Below are positions 1 to 9,175 of a stretch of 36,892 nt of DNA, piece by piece. This stretch comes from Bryobacteraceae bacterium. Its GTDB lineage: Bacteria > Acidobacteriota > Terriglobia > Bryobacterales > Bryobacteraceae. A model generated the notes under the pieces. It was given only the letters and a program-made list of their open reading frames with translations, did not search any database and was not told the origin of the DNA. The stretch is from the NCBI GenBank assembly GCA_030041985.1, contig JASIAM010000076.1:1-36892 (forward strand). The letters are read 5' to 3'. Both the position numbers and the translations under genes were made by a program. Position 1 is the first letter of the stretch, and each line of letters begins with the position of its first letter.

Positions 1-1269
1 GAGCTGCAAATTACCCAGGAGTACATGGGCCAGGCGCGGCATCTCGTGTACCTCGTGCCGATGTGGAAGGAAACCCTCGATTTCAACATGGGCAACGGTC
101 CGGTGAAATCGCTGGTTTCGGGCTTCGCCGGCGTCGCCAACGTAGGCCTCGATGATAACTGGATGGGCAACCAGCTTTCCCAGGCCAACCTTTACGGCTT
201 CGGAAGACTGGCCTGGAATCCGGATCTGAGCGCGCGGCAGATTATCGGCGAATGGACGCGGCTTACGTTCGGCAGTGACTCCAAGGTCCTCGAGACCATC
301 TCCGGCATGCAACTCGAATCCTGGCGCGCTTACGAAAACTACACCGGGCCGCTCGGCCTGCAAACGCTCACCGACATCACGGGCAATCACTTCGGAGTCA
401 ACGTCGAAGCCTCCGAGCGCAATGGTTGGGGCCAGTGGCACCGCGCCGACGAGCATGAGGTGGGGATGGATCGCACGATTGCCACCGGCACCGGCTACAT
501 CGGCCAGTATCAACCGGCAGTCGCGCGCATCTACGAATCGCTCGATACCTGCCCCGACGATCTGCTCCTCTTCATGCACCACGTCCCCTACACGTATAAG
601 CTGCATTCGGGCAACACCGTAATCCAATACATCTACGATTCGCATTACGATGGCGCGGCAACCGCCGGAAATTATGTGCGCCAATGGAAATCGCTCGCTG
701 GCCGCATCGACGAGCAGCGCTATCAAGAGGTGCTCGCGCAACTGGAATACCAGGCGGGCCAGGCGCAAGTGTGGCGCGACGCGGTTTCCAACTGGTTCTA
801 CCGCGAATCCGGTATCCCCGATGCCAAGGGCCGCGTGGGCCATTATCCCGGACGCGTCGAAGCAGAGGCGATGATGCTCCAAGGCTATCAGGTAACTGAT
901 GTCATGCCGTGGGAAGCCGCTTCCGGTGGGAAGGCTATTGAGTGCCCGCAGACGCAATGCGCCGCCAGTTTCCGTTACGGCGGCAAGCCCGGCTGGTTCG
1001 ACTTGCGGGTTGAGTATTTCGATCAGCACTATCGCCACCCGGATCAAGGCGCGGCGCACTTCCGGGTTTCGATCGGGGACCAGATGGTGGACGAATGGTC
1101 CTCCACCGGCCCTGCCCCGAGCAACAAAATTGACGGGAGCACATCCACCCGGCGCACCATTCCCGGCGTGGCGCTCCGTCCTGGAGACTCCATCCACATC
1201 GAAGGTTTTCCCGATCCCGAAGAAGCTGCGGCCATCGACTATCTAGAGATCCAACCGAGCGAGAACTGA
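1..1269 (+). CDS. Alpha-glucuronidase, GH67 (5' truncated)
   Basis: The reading frame is open from base 1, so the N-terminal half lies outside the window; about 422 residues remain. The visible part starts in the GH67 catalytic barrel (LQITQEYMGQ, then LVPMWKE) and carries the family block NQLSQANLYGFGRLAWNPD. GH67 enzymes remove 4-O-methyl-glucuronic acid from the non-reducing end of xylo-oligosaccharides. After about residue 285 (GIPDAKGRVG) there is an extra beta-rich domain of about 140 residues (RVEAEAMMLQGY, FDLRVEYFDQ, RPGDSIHIEG). From memory it resembles the extended C-terminus of long, fungal-type GH67 enzymes; that likeness was not tested. The next gene starts one base after the stop, so the two are surely co-transcribed. 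Family assignment is firm; export cannot be judged without the N-terminus. Confidence 0.9.
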   Translation, partial: ELQITQEYMGQARHLVYLVPMWKETLDFNMGNGPVKSLVSGFAGVANVGLDDNWMGNQLSQANLYGFGRLAWNPDLSARQIIGEWTRLTFGSDSKVLETISGMQLESWRAYENYTGPLGLQTLTDITGNHFGVNVEASERNGWGQWHRADEHEVGMDRTIATGTGYIGQYQPAVARIYESLDTCPDDLLLFMHHVPYTYKLHSGNTVIQYIYDSHYDGAATAGNYVRQWKSLAGRIDEQRYQEVLAQLEYQAGQAQVWRDAVSNWFYRESGIPDAKGRVGHYPGRVEAEAMMLQGYQVTDVMPWEAASGGKAIECPQTQCAASFRYGGKPGWFDLRVEYFDQHYRHPDQGAAHFRVSIGDQMVDEWSSTGPAPSNKIDGSTSTRRTIPGVALRPGDSIHIEGFPDPEEAAAIDYLEIQPSEN

Positions 1270-1270
1270 C

Positions 1271-3979
1271 ATGCTACGCTGCATCAAACGCCTGAGCTGT
1301 GCTGCCCTGTGGACAGCGACGATGTTCGCCCAGCAGCCTCTATATAAGGACCCCAACGCGCCTATGGAAAAACGCGTGGACGACCTGCTCTCGCGGATGA
1401 CCCTCGAAGAGACGGTCTCCCAATTGATGAATGACTCGCCAGCCATCGACCGGTTGGGCGTTCCCGCCTACAACTGGTGGAATGAAAGCCTGCATGGCGT
1501 GGCGCGCGCGGGCCGGGCTACCGTCTTCCCGCAAGCCATCGGCCTGGCCGCTACCTGGGATACCGATCTTATGTTCCGCGTGGCCACCGCCATCTCCGAT
1601 GAAGCCCGCGCCAAGCATCACGAATTCGTGCGCCAGGGGAAACGCGGTATCTACCAGGGCCTTACCTTCTGGACCCCAAACATCAATCTGTTTCGCGACC
1701 CGCGCTGGGGCCGCGGCATGGAAACCTATGGCGAAGATCCTTATCTGACCGGCCGCATGGCAGTGTCTTTCATAAAAGGCATGCAAGGCGATGACCCGAA
1801 GTACTTCAAGACCATCGCCACCGCGAAGCACTATGTGGTGCACAGCGGTCCCGAGCCGTTGCGCCACACCTTCGACGCCGTCGTAAGCGATCACGACTTG
1901 TGGGACACCTACCTGCCGCATTTTGAAGCCGCGGTGCGGGAGGGTGGCGCATGGTCGGTAATGTGCGCCTATAACAGCGTGGATGGCCAACCGGCTTGCG
2001 CCAATACCCATCTGCTCGAAGATATTCTGCGCAAGCAGTGGGGCTTTCAAGGATACGTGGTCTCCGACTGCGGCGCCGTTGGCGACATTTACCGCAATCA
2101 CAAATTTGTTACGGGCGCCGAACAGGGCGTCGCGCGGGCCATCAAAGCCGGAACCGATTTGAATTGCGGTACCGAATACCGCAACCTGTTGCCTGCGGTG
2201 CGCAGCGGACTGGTTGCCGAGTCTGATATTGATCGCTCGCTGCGCCGCCTCTTGTATGCTCGCTTCAAGCTGGGGATGTTCGATCCGCCGGAATTAGTGA
2301 AGTGGGCCCGCATTCCGTATAGCGACAATGACAGCCCGGCTCACGCTCAGTTGGCGCTCGAAACCGCGCGCAAGGCTATCGTTCTCCTGAAAAACGAGCC
2401 TCTGGTGAAAAGCGGACGCCCCGTGCTGCCTCTTTCCAAATCGCTCAAATCGATTGCGGTGATCGGCCCCGATGCGGACGATGCGAACGTGCTGGTCGGT
2501 AACTACAACGGCGTCCCCTCCGCGCCCGTGACCCCGCTCGCAGGGATCCGCCGCAAGCTGGGTCCGGGTGCTCGTGTGCTCTATGCGCGCGGTAGTGATC
2601 TGGCGGCGAACATGCCGAGCTTCGAAGTGGTTCCGCCGTCCGCTCTGTTCGCCACCGATGGCCCCGATCGGCGGCAGGGCTTGAAGGGCGAATACTTCAA
2701 GTCGGCCGATTTCGATGGACAGGCGCACAAGCCGCGCGAATTGACTTATCCCAATTCCGGCCAATCCGTAGGCGATATTCCCAAAAATCCGCGGCCGGTT
2801 TTCACGCGGATCGATGCTCAGGTGAAATTCAACTGGTGGGATAAATCGCCCCGCAAAGATATGGATGCCGACGATTTCGGCATCCGCTGGACCGGTTACC
2901 TCGCGCCGCCCGTCACCGGCGATTACCAGCTTGGCGCGGACGGTATGAATGCCTTCGAGCTGTACCTCGATGACAAGCTTCTTGTGAGTTCCAACAGCAT
3001 TCACGGAGGCGACTACCGCTACGCCGCCATGCATCTCGACGCCGGAAAACTCTACCCTATTCGCCTCGACTATCACGAATATATAAATGACGCCGCCATT
3101 CAACTCATCTGGGCTCCCCCGGAGCCGAGGCTTGGCCGCGAGGCGCTCGATGCCGCCCGCCAGGCTGATGCGGTGGTTCTGGTCCTCGGTCTTTCCGCGA
3201 AATTGGAAGGCGAAGAAATGCGGGTGAACGTCGAAGGGTTCCAGGGAGGCGACCGCGTTCAGATCGGCTTGCCGCGCGCGCAAGAAGACCTTCTCGAAAA
3301 TGTCGCGGGCCTCGGCAAACCGGCCGTGCTCGTGTTGCTGAATGGCAGCGCACTGGCCGTGAACTGGGCGCGCGATCATGTGCCGGCCATTGTCGAAGCC
3401 TGGTATCCGGGGCAGGCCGCGGGCACCGCGCTAGCCGACGTTCTGTTTGGCGACTATAATCCCGCGGGCCGTCTCCCCGTTACCTTCTACAAGTCGACCG
3501 ACCAGTTACCACCCTTCACCGATTACAGCATGAAAGGCCGCACCTACCGCTACTTTACCGGCGAACCCTTGTTCCCGTTCGGATTCGGCCTCAGCTACAC
3601 CAGCTTCACTTACCGTAATCTGAGGCTGCCGAGGCAGGCAGCTACGGGCGAAGATGTGAAGCTCTCGGTGGGTGTAGAGAACAGCGGCAAAATGGCGGGC
3701 GAAGAAGTAGTCGAGCTTTATGTGAAGACCCCAATCAAAGACGGCCCGATTCGCGCGCTCGAAGGTTTTCAAAGGATCGGCCTGAAGCCTGGAGAACGCA
3801 AAACGGTGCAGTTCACTCTGGCGCCGAAGCAATTGGCCAGTGTCCTGACGAATGGCCAGCGGATGGTCGAGCCGGGAGTTTTCGAAATTTCCGTCGGTGG
3901 CCAACAACCCGGACCGGGAGTCCGCGGCGTACTGACAGGGAAAGTTAGCATTCGCGGCACGGCGAAACCGGTTAATTAA
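1271..3979 (+). CDS. GH3 beta-xylosidase/beta-glucosidase with PA14 insertion
   Basis: A 902-residue exported glycosidase. Residues 1-21 look like a Sec signal peptide ending in AQQ. The GH3 barrel follows (NWWNESLHGVAR, NLFRDPRWGRGMETYGEDP), with the nucleophile Asp266 in VVSDCGAV. The wording around these motifs is that of the xylosidase-like GH3 branch, which fits the neighbouring GH67. A PA14 domain (about residues 470-616, from GLKGEYFK to IQLIWAPP) is inserted in the GH3 C-terminal domain, as in other PA14-type GH3 enzymes. That domain then resumes with AKLEGEEM, where the acid/base Glu is expected, and ends in a fibronectin-III-like domain (VELYVKTP, LKPGERKTVQF). The inferred role is hydrolysis of xylo- or gluco-oligosaccharides, possibly after glucuronosyl removal by the upstream enzyme. 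Exact substrate is not decidable from sequence. Confidence 0.93.
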   Translation: MLRCIKRLSCAALWTATMFAQQPLYKDPNAPMEKRVDDLLSRMTLEETVSQLMNDSPAIDRLGVPAYNWWNESLHGVARAGRATVFPQAIGLAATWDTDLMFRVATAISDEARAKHHEFVRQGKRGIYQGLTFWTPNINLFRDPRWGRGMETYGEDPYLTGRMAVSFIKGMQGDDPKYFKTIATAKHYVVHSGPEPLRHTFDAVVSDHDLWDTYLPHFEAAVREGGAWSVMCAYNSVDGQPACANTHLLEDILRKQWGFQGYVVSDCGAVGDIYRNHKFVTGAEQGVARAIKAGTDLNCGTEYRNLLPAVRSGLVAESDIDRSLRRLLYARFKLGMFDPPELVKWARIPYSDNDSPAHAQLALETARKAIVLLKNEPLVKSGRPVLPLSKSLKSIAVIGPDADDANVLVGNYNGVPSAPVTPLAGIRRKLGPGARVLYARGSDLAANMPSFEVVPPSALFATDGPDRRQGLKGEYFKSADFDGQAHKPRELTYPNSGQSVGDIPKNPRPVFTRIDAQVKFNWWDKSPRKDMDADDFGIRWTGYLAPPVTGDYQLGADGMNAFELYLDDKLLVSSNSIHGGDYRYAAMHLDAGKLYPIRLDYHEYINDAAIQLIWAPPEPRLGREALDAARQADAVVLVLGLSAKLEGEEMRVNVEGFQGGDRVQIGLPRAQEDLLENVAGLGKPAVLVLLNGSALAVNWARDHVPAIVEAWYPGQAAGTALADVLFGDYNPAGRLPVTFYKSTDQLPPFTDYSMKGRTYRYFTGEPLFPFGFGLSYTSFTYRNLRLPRQAATGEDVKLSVGVENSGKMAGEEVVELYVKTPIKDGPIRALEGFQRIGLKPGERKTVQFTLAPKQLASVLTNGQRMVEPGVFEISVGGQQPGPGVRGVLTGKVSIRGTAKPVN

Positions 3980-4002
3980 GCCTATTACTGAGCCGCTAGC
4001 AT

Positions 4003-7000
4003 TTATGCGGGCAGCGGAGCCCGAACCGGATGGCGCAACGAGCGCAGCCACCGTTGCAGCCGGTCGAAGTACAGGTACACCACCGGGGTTGTAAAGAGCG
4101 TTAGGGCCTGGCTCACCAGCAGGCCGCCGATAATGGTGATGCCCAGCGGCCGCCGCAATTCCGATCCAGTGCCGGTTCCGAGCGCCAGAGGAAGCGCACC
4201 CAGCAATGCCGCCATGGTGGTCATCATGATCGGCCGGAACCGCAGCATACACGCTTCGAAAATGGAATCGCGCGAATTCTTGCCTTCGAGACGCTCGGCC
4301 GCGAGGGCGAAATCGATCATCATGATGGCGTTTTTCTTGACGATTCCGATCAGCAGAATGATGCCGATCATGGCGATCAGACTTAAGTCTGTATTCGTCA
4401 CCAGGAGAGCCAACTGCGCGCCCACGCCAGCCGAAGGCAGTGTGGACAGAATCGTAATCGGATGGATGAAGCTCTCGTACAAAATTCCTAGGACGATATA
4501 GACGCTGATCAACGCCGCCGCGATCAGAATTGGCTCGTTTTTCAGAGAGGCCTGGTAAGCCTGGGCAGTGCCCGCGAACCCGATTTGAATTGTGGGAGGC
4601 AGGCCGATTTCGAGGGCCGCTTTATTGATCTCATCCACCGCATCGCCAAGAGCCACGCCGGGCAGCAGGTTGAACGAGATGGTGAATGCGGGGAAAAGGC
4701 CCTGGTGCGGGACCGCGAGCGGCGCAGTGGTGTTGGCCCAGCGAGCGAAGGCGCTCAAAGGCACCTCCTGCCCGCCCGGCGCAGCCACCCAGATATCGCG
4801 GAGGGTTTCCGGATTCTGCCAGAACTCCGGGGCAGCTTCCATCACCACGTGATACTGATTCAGCGCCTTGTACATAGTGGAGACCTGGCGCTGGCCGAAG
4901 GCGTCGTAGAGGACATTATCGATCAATTGCGACGAGATGCCGAAGCGCGAGGCCGTGATACGGTCATACTCCACCAGGGACTGCAAGCCGCGGTTCAACT
5001 GATCGCTGCTCACGTCGGCAATAGCCGGGACCTTCGTGATTGCCTCCAGCATTTTGGGCGCGTAGACATTCAGATCGTTCAGGTTGTCGCCTCGCATGGT
5101 GAACTGGTACTGGGCGTTTGCCATGCGGCCGCCCACACGCAAATCCTGGGCGTTTTGCAAGAAGATATTGGCGCCGAGCACGCGATTCAGCCGGGGCCGC
5201 AGACGGTCAATCACCTGGTCAGCGGTAATATTTCGCTCGTCGAGCGGCTTGAGCATCAGAAAGCCGCGCGCCTGGCTGGTGACGCCGCCGCCGGTGAAGG
5301 ACTGGATCGATCCCACGGCCGGATCGCTCATGATGATCCCCAGCGTTTGCTTCAGAATTGCGTCCATAGCCTGGAAGGAGGTGTCCTGGTCTGCCTGAAC
5401 GTTGAGCTGCAGGCGTCCAGTATCCTGCTGCGGGAAGAAACCCTTGGGCACATGGATGAAGAGATACACATTCAAAACGATGGCGGCGATCAAGGTAGCG
5501 AGCGTGAGCGGGGCGAAGCGGAGAGCGGCAGTAAGCATTCGGGCGTAGTTGTTTACCATCCAGGTGAAAAAGCGGTCGGTGGCGCGGTAAAGCCGGCCGT
5601 GGCTTTCGTCCAGCTTCAGCAGATGCGCGCACATCATAGGAGTCGCCGTAAGGGAAATCAGCATGGATACGGCGATGGCCACGGACAGCGTAATAGAAAA
5701 TTCGCGGAACAGGCGGCCCACGATGCCGCCCATCAGCAGCAGCGGGATGAACACGGCACACAGCGAGATGCTGATGGTGAGGACCGTAAAACCGATCTCT
5801 CCAGCGCCTTTTAAAGCCGCTCGAAATGGCGGAATCCCGTGCTCCCGGTAACGCGTGATGTTCTCGATCACCACGATCGCATCATCTACGACGAACCCTG
5901 TGGCGACTGTTAGAGCCATAAGGGAAAGGTTGTCCAGGCTGAATCCGGCAAGGTACATAATGCCGAAAGTGCCTAATAGAGACACCGGCACTGCCACGCT
6001 GGGAATGAACGTGGTGCGGGCATTGCGGAGAAAGAGAAACACCACCAGCACCACCAGGATCATAGAGATGATCAGCGTGTCTTCCACGTTGTGCACGGAA
6101 GCGCGGATGGTGATGGTCTGATCCTCCATGATCTGCACTTTGATGGAGCGCGGAATGGCGGCCTCGAGTTGTGGCAATGCCTTTCTGATGCCCTCGACGG
6201 TGTCAATAATGTTGGCGCCAGGCTGGCGAAGCATGAAGACCACGACTGACGGCTTGCCGTTGGAATAGCCCGAATTACGGATATCTTCCACGGAATCGAC
6301 CGCCTGGCCCACATCGGAGACGCGCACGGGCGCGCCGTTTTTGTAAGCGATGACGAGCGGCGCGTAGTCGGCCGCCGTGAAGATCTGGTCGTTGGCGCCT
6401 ACCTCATAACTGCGGCTGTCTTCAGCGAGATAGCCCTTGGGCGTGTTGGCATTTTGTCCACCAAGGGCGGTGCGCACCTGCTCGAGGCCGATGCCGTACT
6501 TGTTGAGTTGCGTGGGATTCAGTTCGATGCGGACCCCCGGCAGCGAACTGCCGCCGATGTTCACCTGTCCCACACCCGGAATCTGCGATAGTTTCTGGCC
6601 CATGATGGAGGAAGCAGCATCGTAGATCTGGCCTTTCGTGAGCACGTCAGAAGTGAGGGCCAGCAACATGATGGGTGAATCCGACGGATTCACTTTTTTG
6701 TAAGTGGGGTTGCTTGGAAGATTGGTAGGCAGGTAGCCGCGGGCGGCATTGATAGCGGCTTGCACGTCTCGGGCAGCGGCGTCGATATTGCGGTTCAGGT
6801 CGAATTGCAGAGTGATGGAAGTGGAATTCAGGCTGCTGGAGGACGTCATTTCCGTGACGGCAGCGATATGGGCGAATTGCCGCTCGAGAGGTGTCGCTAC
6901 GCTGGAGGCCATGGTTTCCGGACTGGCCCCGGGCAAAGAAGCCTGCACCTGAATGGTCGGGAAATCCATCTGGGGCAGCGGCGAAACCGGGAGAATCTGA

Positions 7001-7086
7001 AAGGCCACCGAGCCGGCCAACGCCACGGCAATCAGCAGCAGCGTGGTGGCTACCGGCTTGCGAATGAAAGGTTCGGAAATGTTCAT
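4003..7086 (-). CDS. RND-family multidrug efflux permease (MdtB/MdtC/AcrB type)
   Basis: A 1027-residue inner-membrane proton-driven exporter of the HAE1 RND class, full length for the family. The N-terminus has the first membrane helix (about 10-30) followed by the porter-domain block SLPGASPETMASSVATPLER, which is very like MdtC. The proton-relay acidic pair is present in TM4 (VVDDAIVVIEN), and the TM10 lysine lies in GIVKKNAIMM. No membrane-fusion protein or outer-membrane channel gene adjoins it, so its tripartite partners must be elsewhere. No Shine-Dalgarno is visible before the ATG. A -10-like TATGAT lies at 7109-7114 on the minus strand. The gene converges on the GH3 gene with 23 bases between the stops and no obvious hairpin. 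Substrate is unknown. Confidence 0.93.
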   Translation of the reverse strand: MNISEPFIRKPVATTLLLIAVALAGSVAFQILPVSPLPQMDFPTIQVQASLPGASPETMASSVATPLERQFAHIAAVTEMTSSSSLNSTSITLQFDLNRNIDAAARDVQAAINAARGYLPTNLPSNPTYKKVNPSDSPIMLLALTSDVLTKGQIYDAASSIMGQKLSQIPGVGQVNIGGSSLPGVRIELNPTQLNKYGIGLEQVRTALGGQNANTPKGYLAEDSRSYEVGANDQIFTAADYAPLVIAYKNGAPVRVSDVGQAVDSVEDIRNSGYSNGKPSVVVFMLRQPGANIIDTVEGIRKALPQLEAAIPRSIKVQIMEDQTITIRASVHNVEDTLIISMILVVLVVFLFLRNARTTFIPSVAVPVSLLGTFGIMYLAGFSLDNLSLMALTVATGFVVDDAIVVIENITRYREHGIPPFRAALKGAGEIGFTVLTISISLCAVFIPLLLMGGIVGRLFREFSITLSVAIAVSMLISLTATPMMCAHLLKLDESHGRLYRATDRFFTWMVNNYARMLTAALRFAPLTLATLIAAIVLNVYLFIHVPKGFFPQQDTGRLQLNVQADQDTSFQAMDAILKQTLGIIMSDPAVGSIQSFTGGGVTSQARGFLMLKPLDERNITADQVIDRLRPRLNRVLGANIFLQNAQDLRVGGRMANAQYQFTMRGDNLNDLNVYAPKMLEAITKVPAIADVSSDQLNRGLQSLVEYDRITASRFGISSQLIDNVLYDAFGQRQVSTMYKALNQYHVVMEAAPEFWQNPETLRDIWVAAPGGQEVPLSAFARWANTTAPLAVPHQGLFPAFTISFNLLPGVALGDAVDEINKAALEIGLPPTIQIGFAGTAQAYQASLKNEPILIAAALISVYIVLGILYESFIHPITILSTLPSAGVGAQLALLVTNTDLSLIAMIGIILLIGIVKKNAIMMIDFALAAERLEGKNSRDSIFEACMLRFRPIMMTTMAALLGALPLALGTGTGSELRRPLGITIIGGLLVSQALTLFTTPVVYLYFDRLQRWLRSLRHPVRAPLPA

Positions 7087-7233
7087 GGTCTATTAAGACT
7101 TGGCTCTTATCATAGATGACCGTTGGTCCGGGCGGGAACCCTCGGGCCAAGCGTTTCGTGATCCGGATTCGATGTGGGCGGCGGTCGTCGTCATTGCCGG
7201 CGGGATCACGCCAAACGGAAGCTTCCCTCTGCT

Positions 7234-8523
7234 TTACGCCTCTTCCAAATACCGCTTCCGCCTCCACCGCGCCATAACAAACAAAAGCCCGGCCCCCACG
7301 AGCGCGCCCGCGGAAGCGCCAGCGCCGATCCACTGCGGTTCGTGCGAGTGAAGACTCAACGTCAGCGCCGCGTTCACTGCTACCGGGGCGAGCGCTGCAA
7401 TCAAGGGCGGCCACGGCCTGTCCAGGGCGAACAGGGAACGCGCTGTAATTTCTATCAGGCTCCAGCCAATCAGCACCGGAGCCAACCCTAGAAACACTTC
7501 AGAGACCAGGCGCGTGGAGTCCGCCGTGAAACTGCCCCGCTGAAATAGGAGGGCGATCGCCGGCCGCCGCAACGTCAAAGTAATGGCAGTGATTCCGATC
7601 GCAATCAGCGCCGCCAGCAACTCCGTCCGGTCAATCAGCCGGAAAGCTTCCCGCAATCGGAACAGGCTGCGCAGCCGCGCAATTTCCGGCAGCAGCGAAT
7701 TTGCCAGAGGGCTTACCAGAATCGCGAGCGGCACCCCCACCCCGCGCATACAATACTCGAGCGCCGCTGCCATTCCGGGGCCCGCATGGGTCGCGTAAGC
7801 GCGAGTAAAGGTCAGGTTCAAGCTGAGTCCGGCTGCATACGCCACAAAGAAAGCCGGCTTAGCGAGAATCCGGCGCCAGTCGAGTGCGGCCTCGCCCTCC
7901 GGCGCGCGTGGCTTTCTTACGCGGAGGCCGGGCCGCGCAGCGAAATGTACCAAAGCAAGCTGAATCGCTGCGCCGATGGCATAACCCAACGCAAAGGAGT
8001 AAACTCCCAGCGCCTTCCACAAGGTTATGGCCGTTACAATGGTCGCCAGATTCAACGTGGCTTGATAAAAGGCTGTGGGCCCGAACCGGCGTTCCGTATA
8101 GAGGAGCGCCCAATACAGCGCGGCAACTCCGGCTGCGGTAATCGATAGCGCAAGGATCCGCGCCAGGTTGACCGCCGCCTCAAAAGAATCCGCATTGAGT
8201 CCCGGCGCGAGCGCGCGCATCAGCCACGGCGCGCTCGCCATCACGATTGCCGAAACCGCCAGGAATATCCAAACGAATGCGCGGCGTAGCTTCCAAAAAA
8301 GCTCCGCCCGGCCTGCGCCGGACTGAGCCGCCAGCATCGGCACGAAAGCGAACACCATGCTGTTGGTGAGGATCGAATTGAGCGAATCGACAGGCCCCAT
8401 CGCCACGGCCAGCGAATCCGCCCGTGTGTGCGTGCCCAGCAGGTAGGCCGTCAGGGCCACGCGGAGAAAGCCGACTGCATTGCCGGTGAGCACCCCGCCC
8501 GCCAGCGTGAGTCCCCCGCGCAC
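7234..8523 (-). CDS. MurJ/MviN-like lipid II flippase (MOP superfamily)
   Basis: A polytopic membrane protein of 429 residues with roughly a dozen hydrophobic helices. Motifs match the MurJ/MviN branch of the MOP superfamily: an N-terminal VLTGNAVGFLRVALTAYLLG helix, then SNSMVFAFVP-like text (ILTNSMVFAFVPMLA), and in the second half LVSPLANSLLPEIARL and IALLFQRGSF. MurJ flips undecaprenyl-linked peptidoglycan precursor; typical members exceed 500 residues and have 14 helices, so this one is short. The start given is a GTG with a poor ribosome site. The frame is open upstream to about 8628, and a CTG at 8584-8586 follows a GGAAAGG by five bases, so the true N-terminus may be 21 residues longer. 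It lies downstream of tpx on the same strand. A related polysaccharide flippase is the main alternative. Confidence 0.8.
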   Translation of the reverse strand: MRGGLTLAGGVLTGNAVGFLRVALTAYLLGTHTRADSLAVAMGPVDSLNSILTNSMVFAFVPMLAAQSGAGRAELFWKLRRAFVWIFLAVSAIVMASAPWLMRALAPGLNADSFEAAVNLARILALSITAAGVAALYWALLYTERRFGPTAFYQATLNLATIVTAITLWKALGVYSFALGYAIGAAIQLALVHFAARPGLRVRKPRAPEGEAALDWRRILAKPAFFVAYAAGLSLNLTFTRAYATHAGPGMAAALEYCMRGVGVPLAILVSPLANSLLPEIARLRSLFRLREAFRLIDRTELLAALIAIGITAITLTLRRPAIALLFQRGSFTADSTRLVSEVFLGLAPVLIGWSLIEITARSLFALDRPWPPLIAALAPVAVNAALTLSLHSHEPQWIGAGASAGALVGAGLLFVMARWRRKRYLEEA

Positions 8524-8624
8524 CAGCGGGCTTTCGAACGCACGCGATATTTCCAGCGCGCGCTTTAGAGTATTTACCGGTGCCAGCTTGACCTTTCCAG
8601 GCGCTCCGGTATCGTCCCTACCGG

Positions 8625-9146
8625 TTAGGCCCGCGCGGCCAGAGCGTTCTTGGCTGCGGACAATGCCGCTTCGTAGTTCGGAAAATCGGCCACTTCCTTG
8701 ACGTACTCGGCGTGGCGGATCGTATTGTTCTGATCGATTACAAAAATCGCCCGGCTTTCGATCCGCAGATCCTTAATCAGCGTCCCGTAGTTGGCGCCGA
8801 ACGACCCTTCCCGGTGGTCGGACAGCATCCTCACCTTGTCCACGCCGAAAGCCCCGCACCACCGCTTCTGCGCAAATGGAAGATCCATGCTCACCGTGAG
8901 GATATCGACTCCCGGCAGCTTGGCCGCTTCCTCATTGAACCGCTTGGTCTGCGCATCGCAGACCGGCGTATCGAGCGATGGCACTACGCTGATAATGCGC
9001 ACTTGGTTGCCCGTGTCCTTCAGGGTCACGGGTTTCAAACCACCATCGATCACAGTGAACTCCGGCGCAGTGTCGCCGGGCTTCAGTTCGGGTCCGATCA
9101 GCGTCAAAGGGTTGCCTCGCATGGTAGTCGCACCTGGTCTTTCCAT
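8625..9146 (-). CDS. tpx: Thiol peroxidase (atypical 2-Cys peroxiredoxin)
   Basis: A 173-residue cytoplasmic peroxiredoxin of the Tpx family, which reduces H2O2 and alkyl hydroperoxides using thioredoxin. The peroxidatic Cys63 sits in PSLDTPVCDAQTKRFN and the resolving Cys97 in KRWCGAFGVD, the spacing expected for Tpx. Also seen are the N-terminal GNPLTLIGPELKPGDTAPEF and the C-terminal YVKEVADFPNYEAAL. The start is the ATG at 9144-9146, because a perfect AGGAGG lies just upstream of it; a longer in-frame extension to 9242 runs into the preceding gene and is rejected. It begins 29 bases after the DUF255 protein gene and precedes the MurJ-like gene, so the three probably share a transcript. 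Length and both cysteines fit a functional enzyme. Confidence 0.95.
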   Translation of the reverse strand: MERPGATTMRGNPLTLIGPELKPGDTAPEFTVIDGGLKPVTLKDTGNQVRIISVVPSLDTPVCDAQTKRFNEEAAKLPGVDILTVSMDLPFAQKRWCGAFGVDKVRMLSDHREGSFGANYGTLIKDLRIESRAIFVIDQNNTIRHAEYVKEVADFPNYEAALSAAKNALAARA

Positions 9147-9175
9147 GGTTCCTCCTCTTAAATCTTGGTGATCGC

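Noticed and set aside
2294-3379. 361-codon frame opposite the GH3 gene
   Set aside because: Antisense to conserved GH3 and PA14 text; no motif and no plausible ribosome site.
4585-5814. 409-codon open frame opposite the RND pump gene
   Set aside because: It lies wholly antisense to a clear pump gene, is His/Gln/Glu-rich without a recognisable fold, and is explained by GC-rich codon bias.
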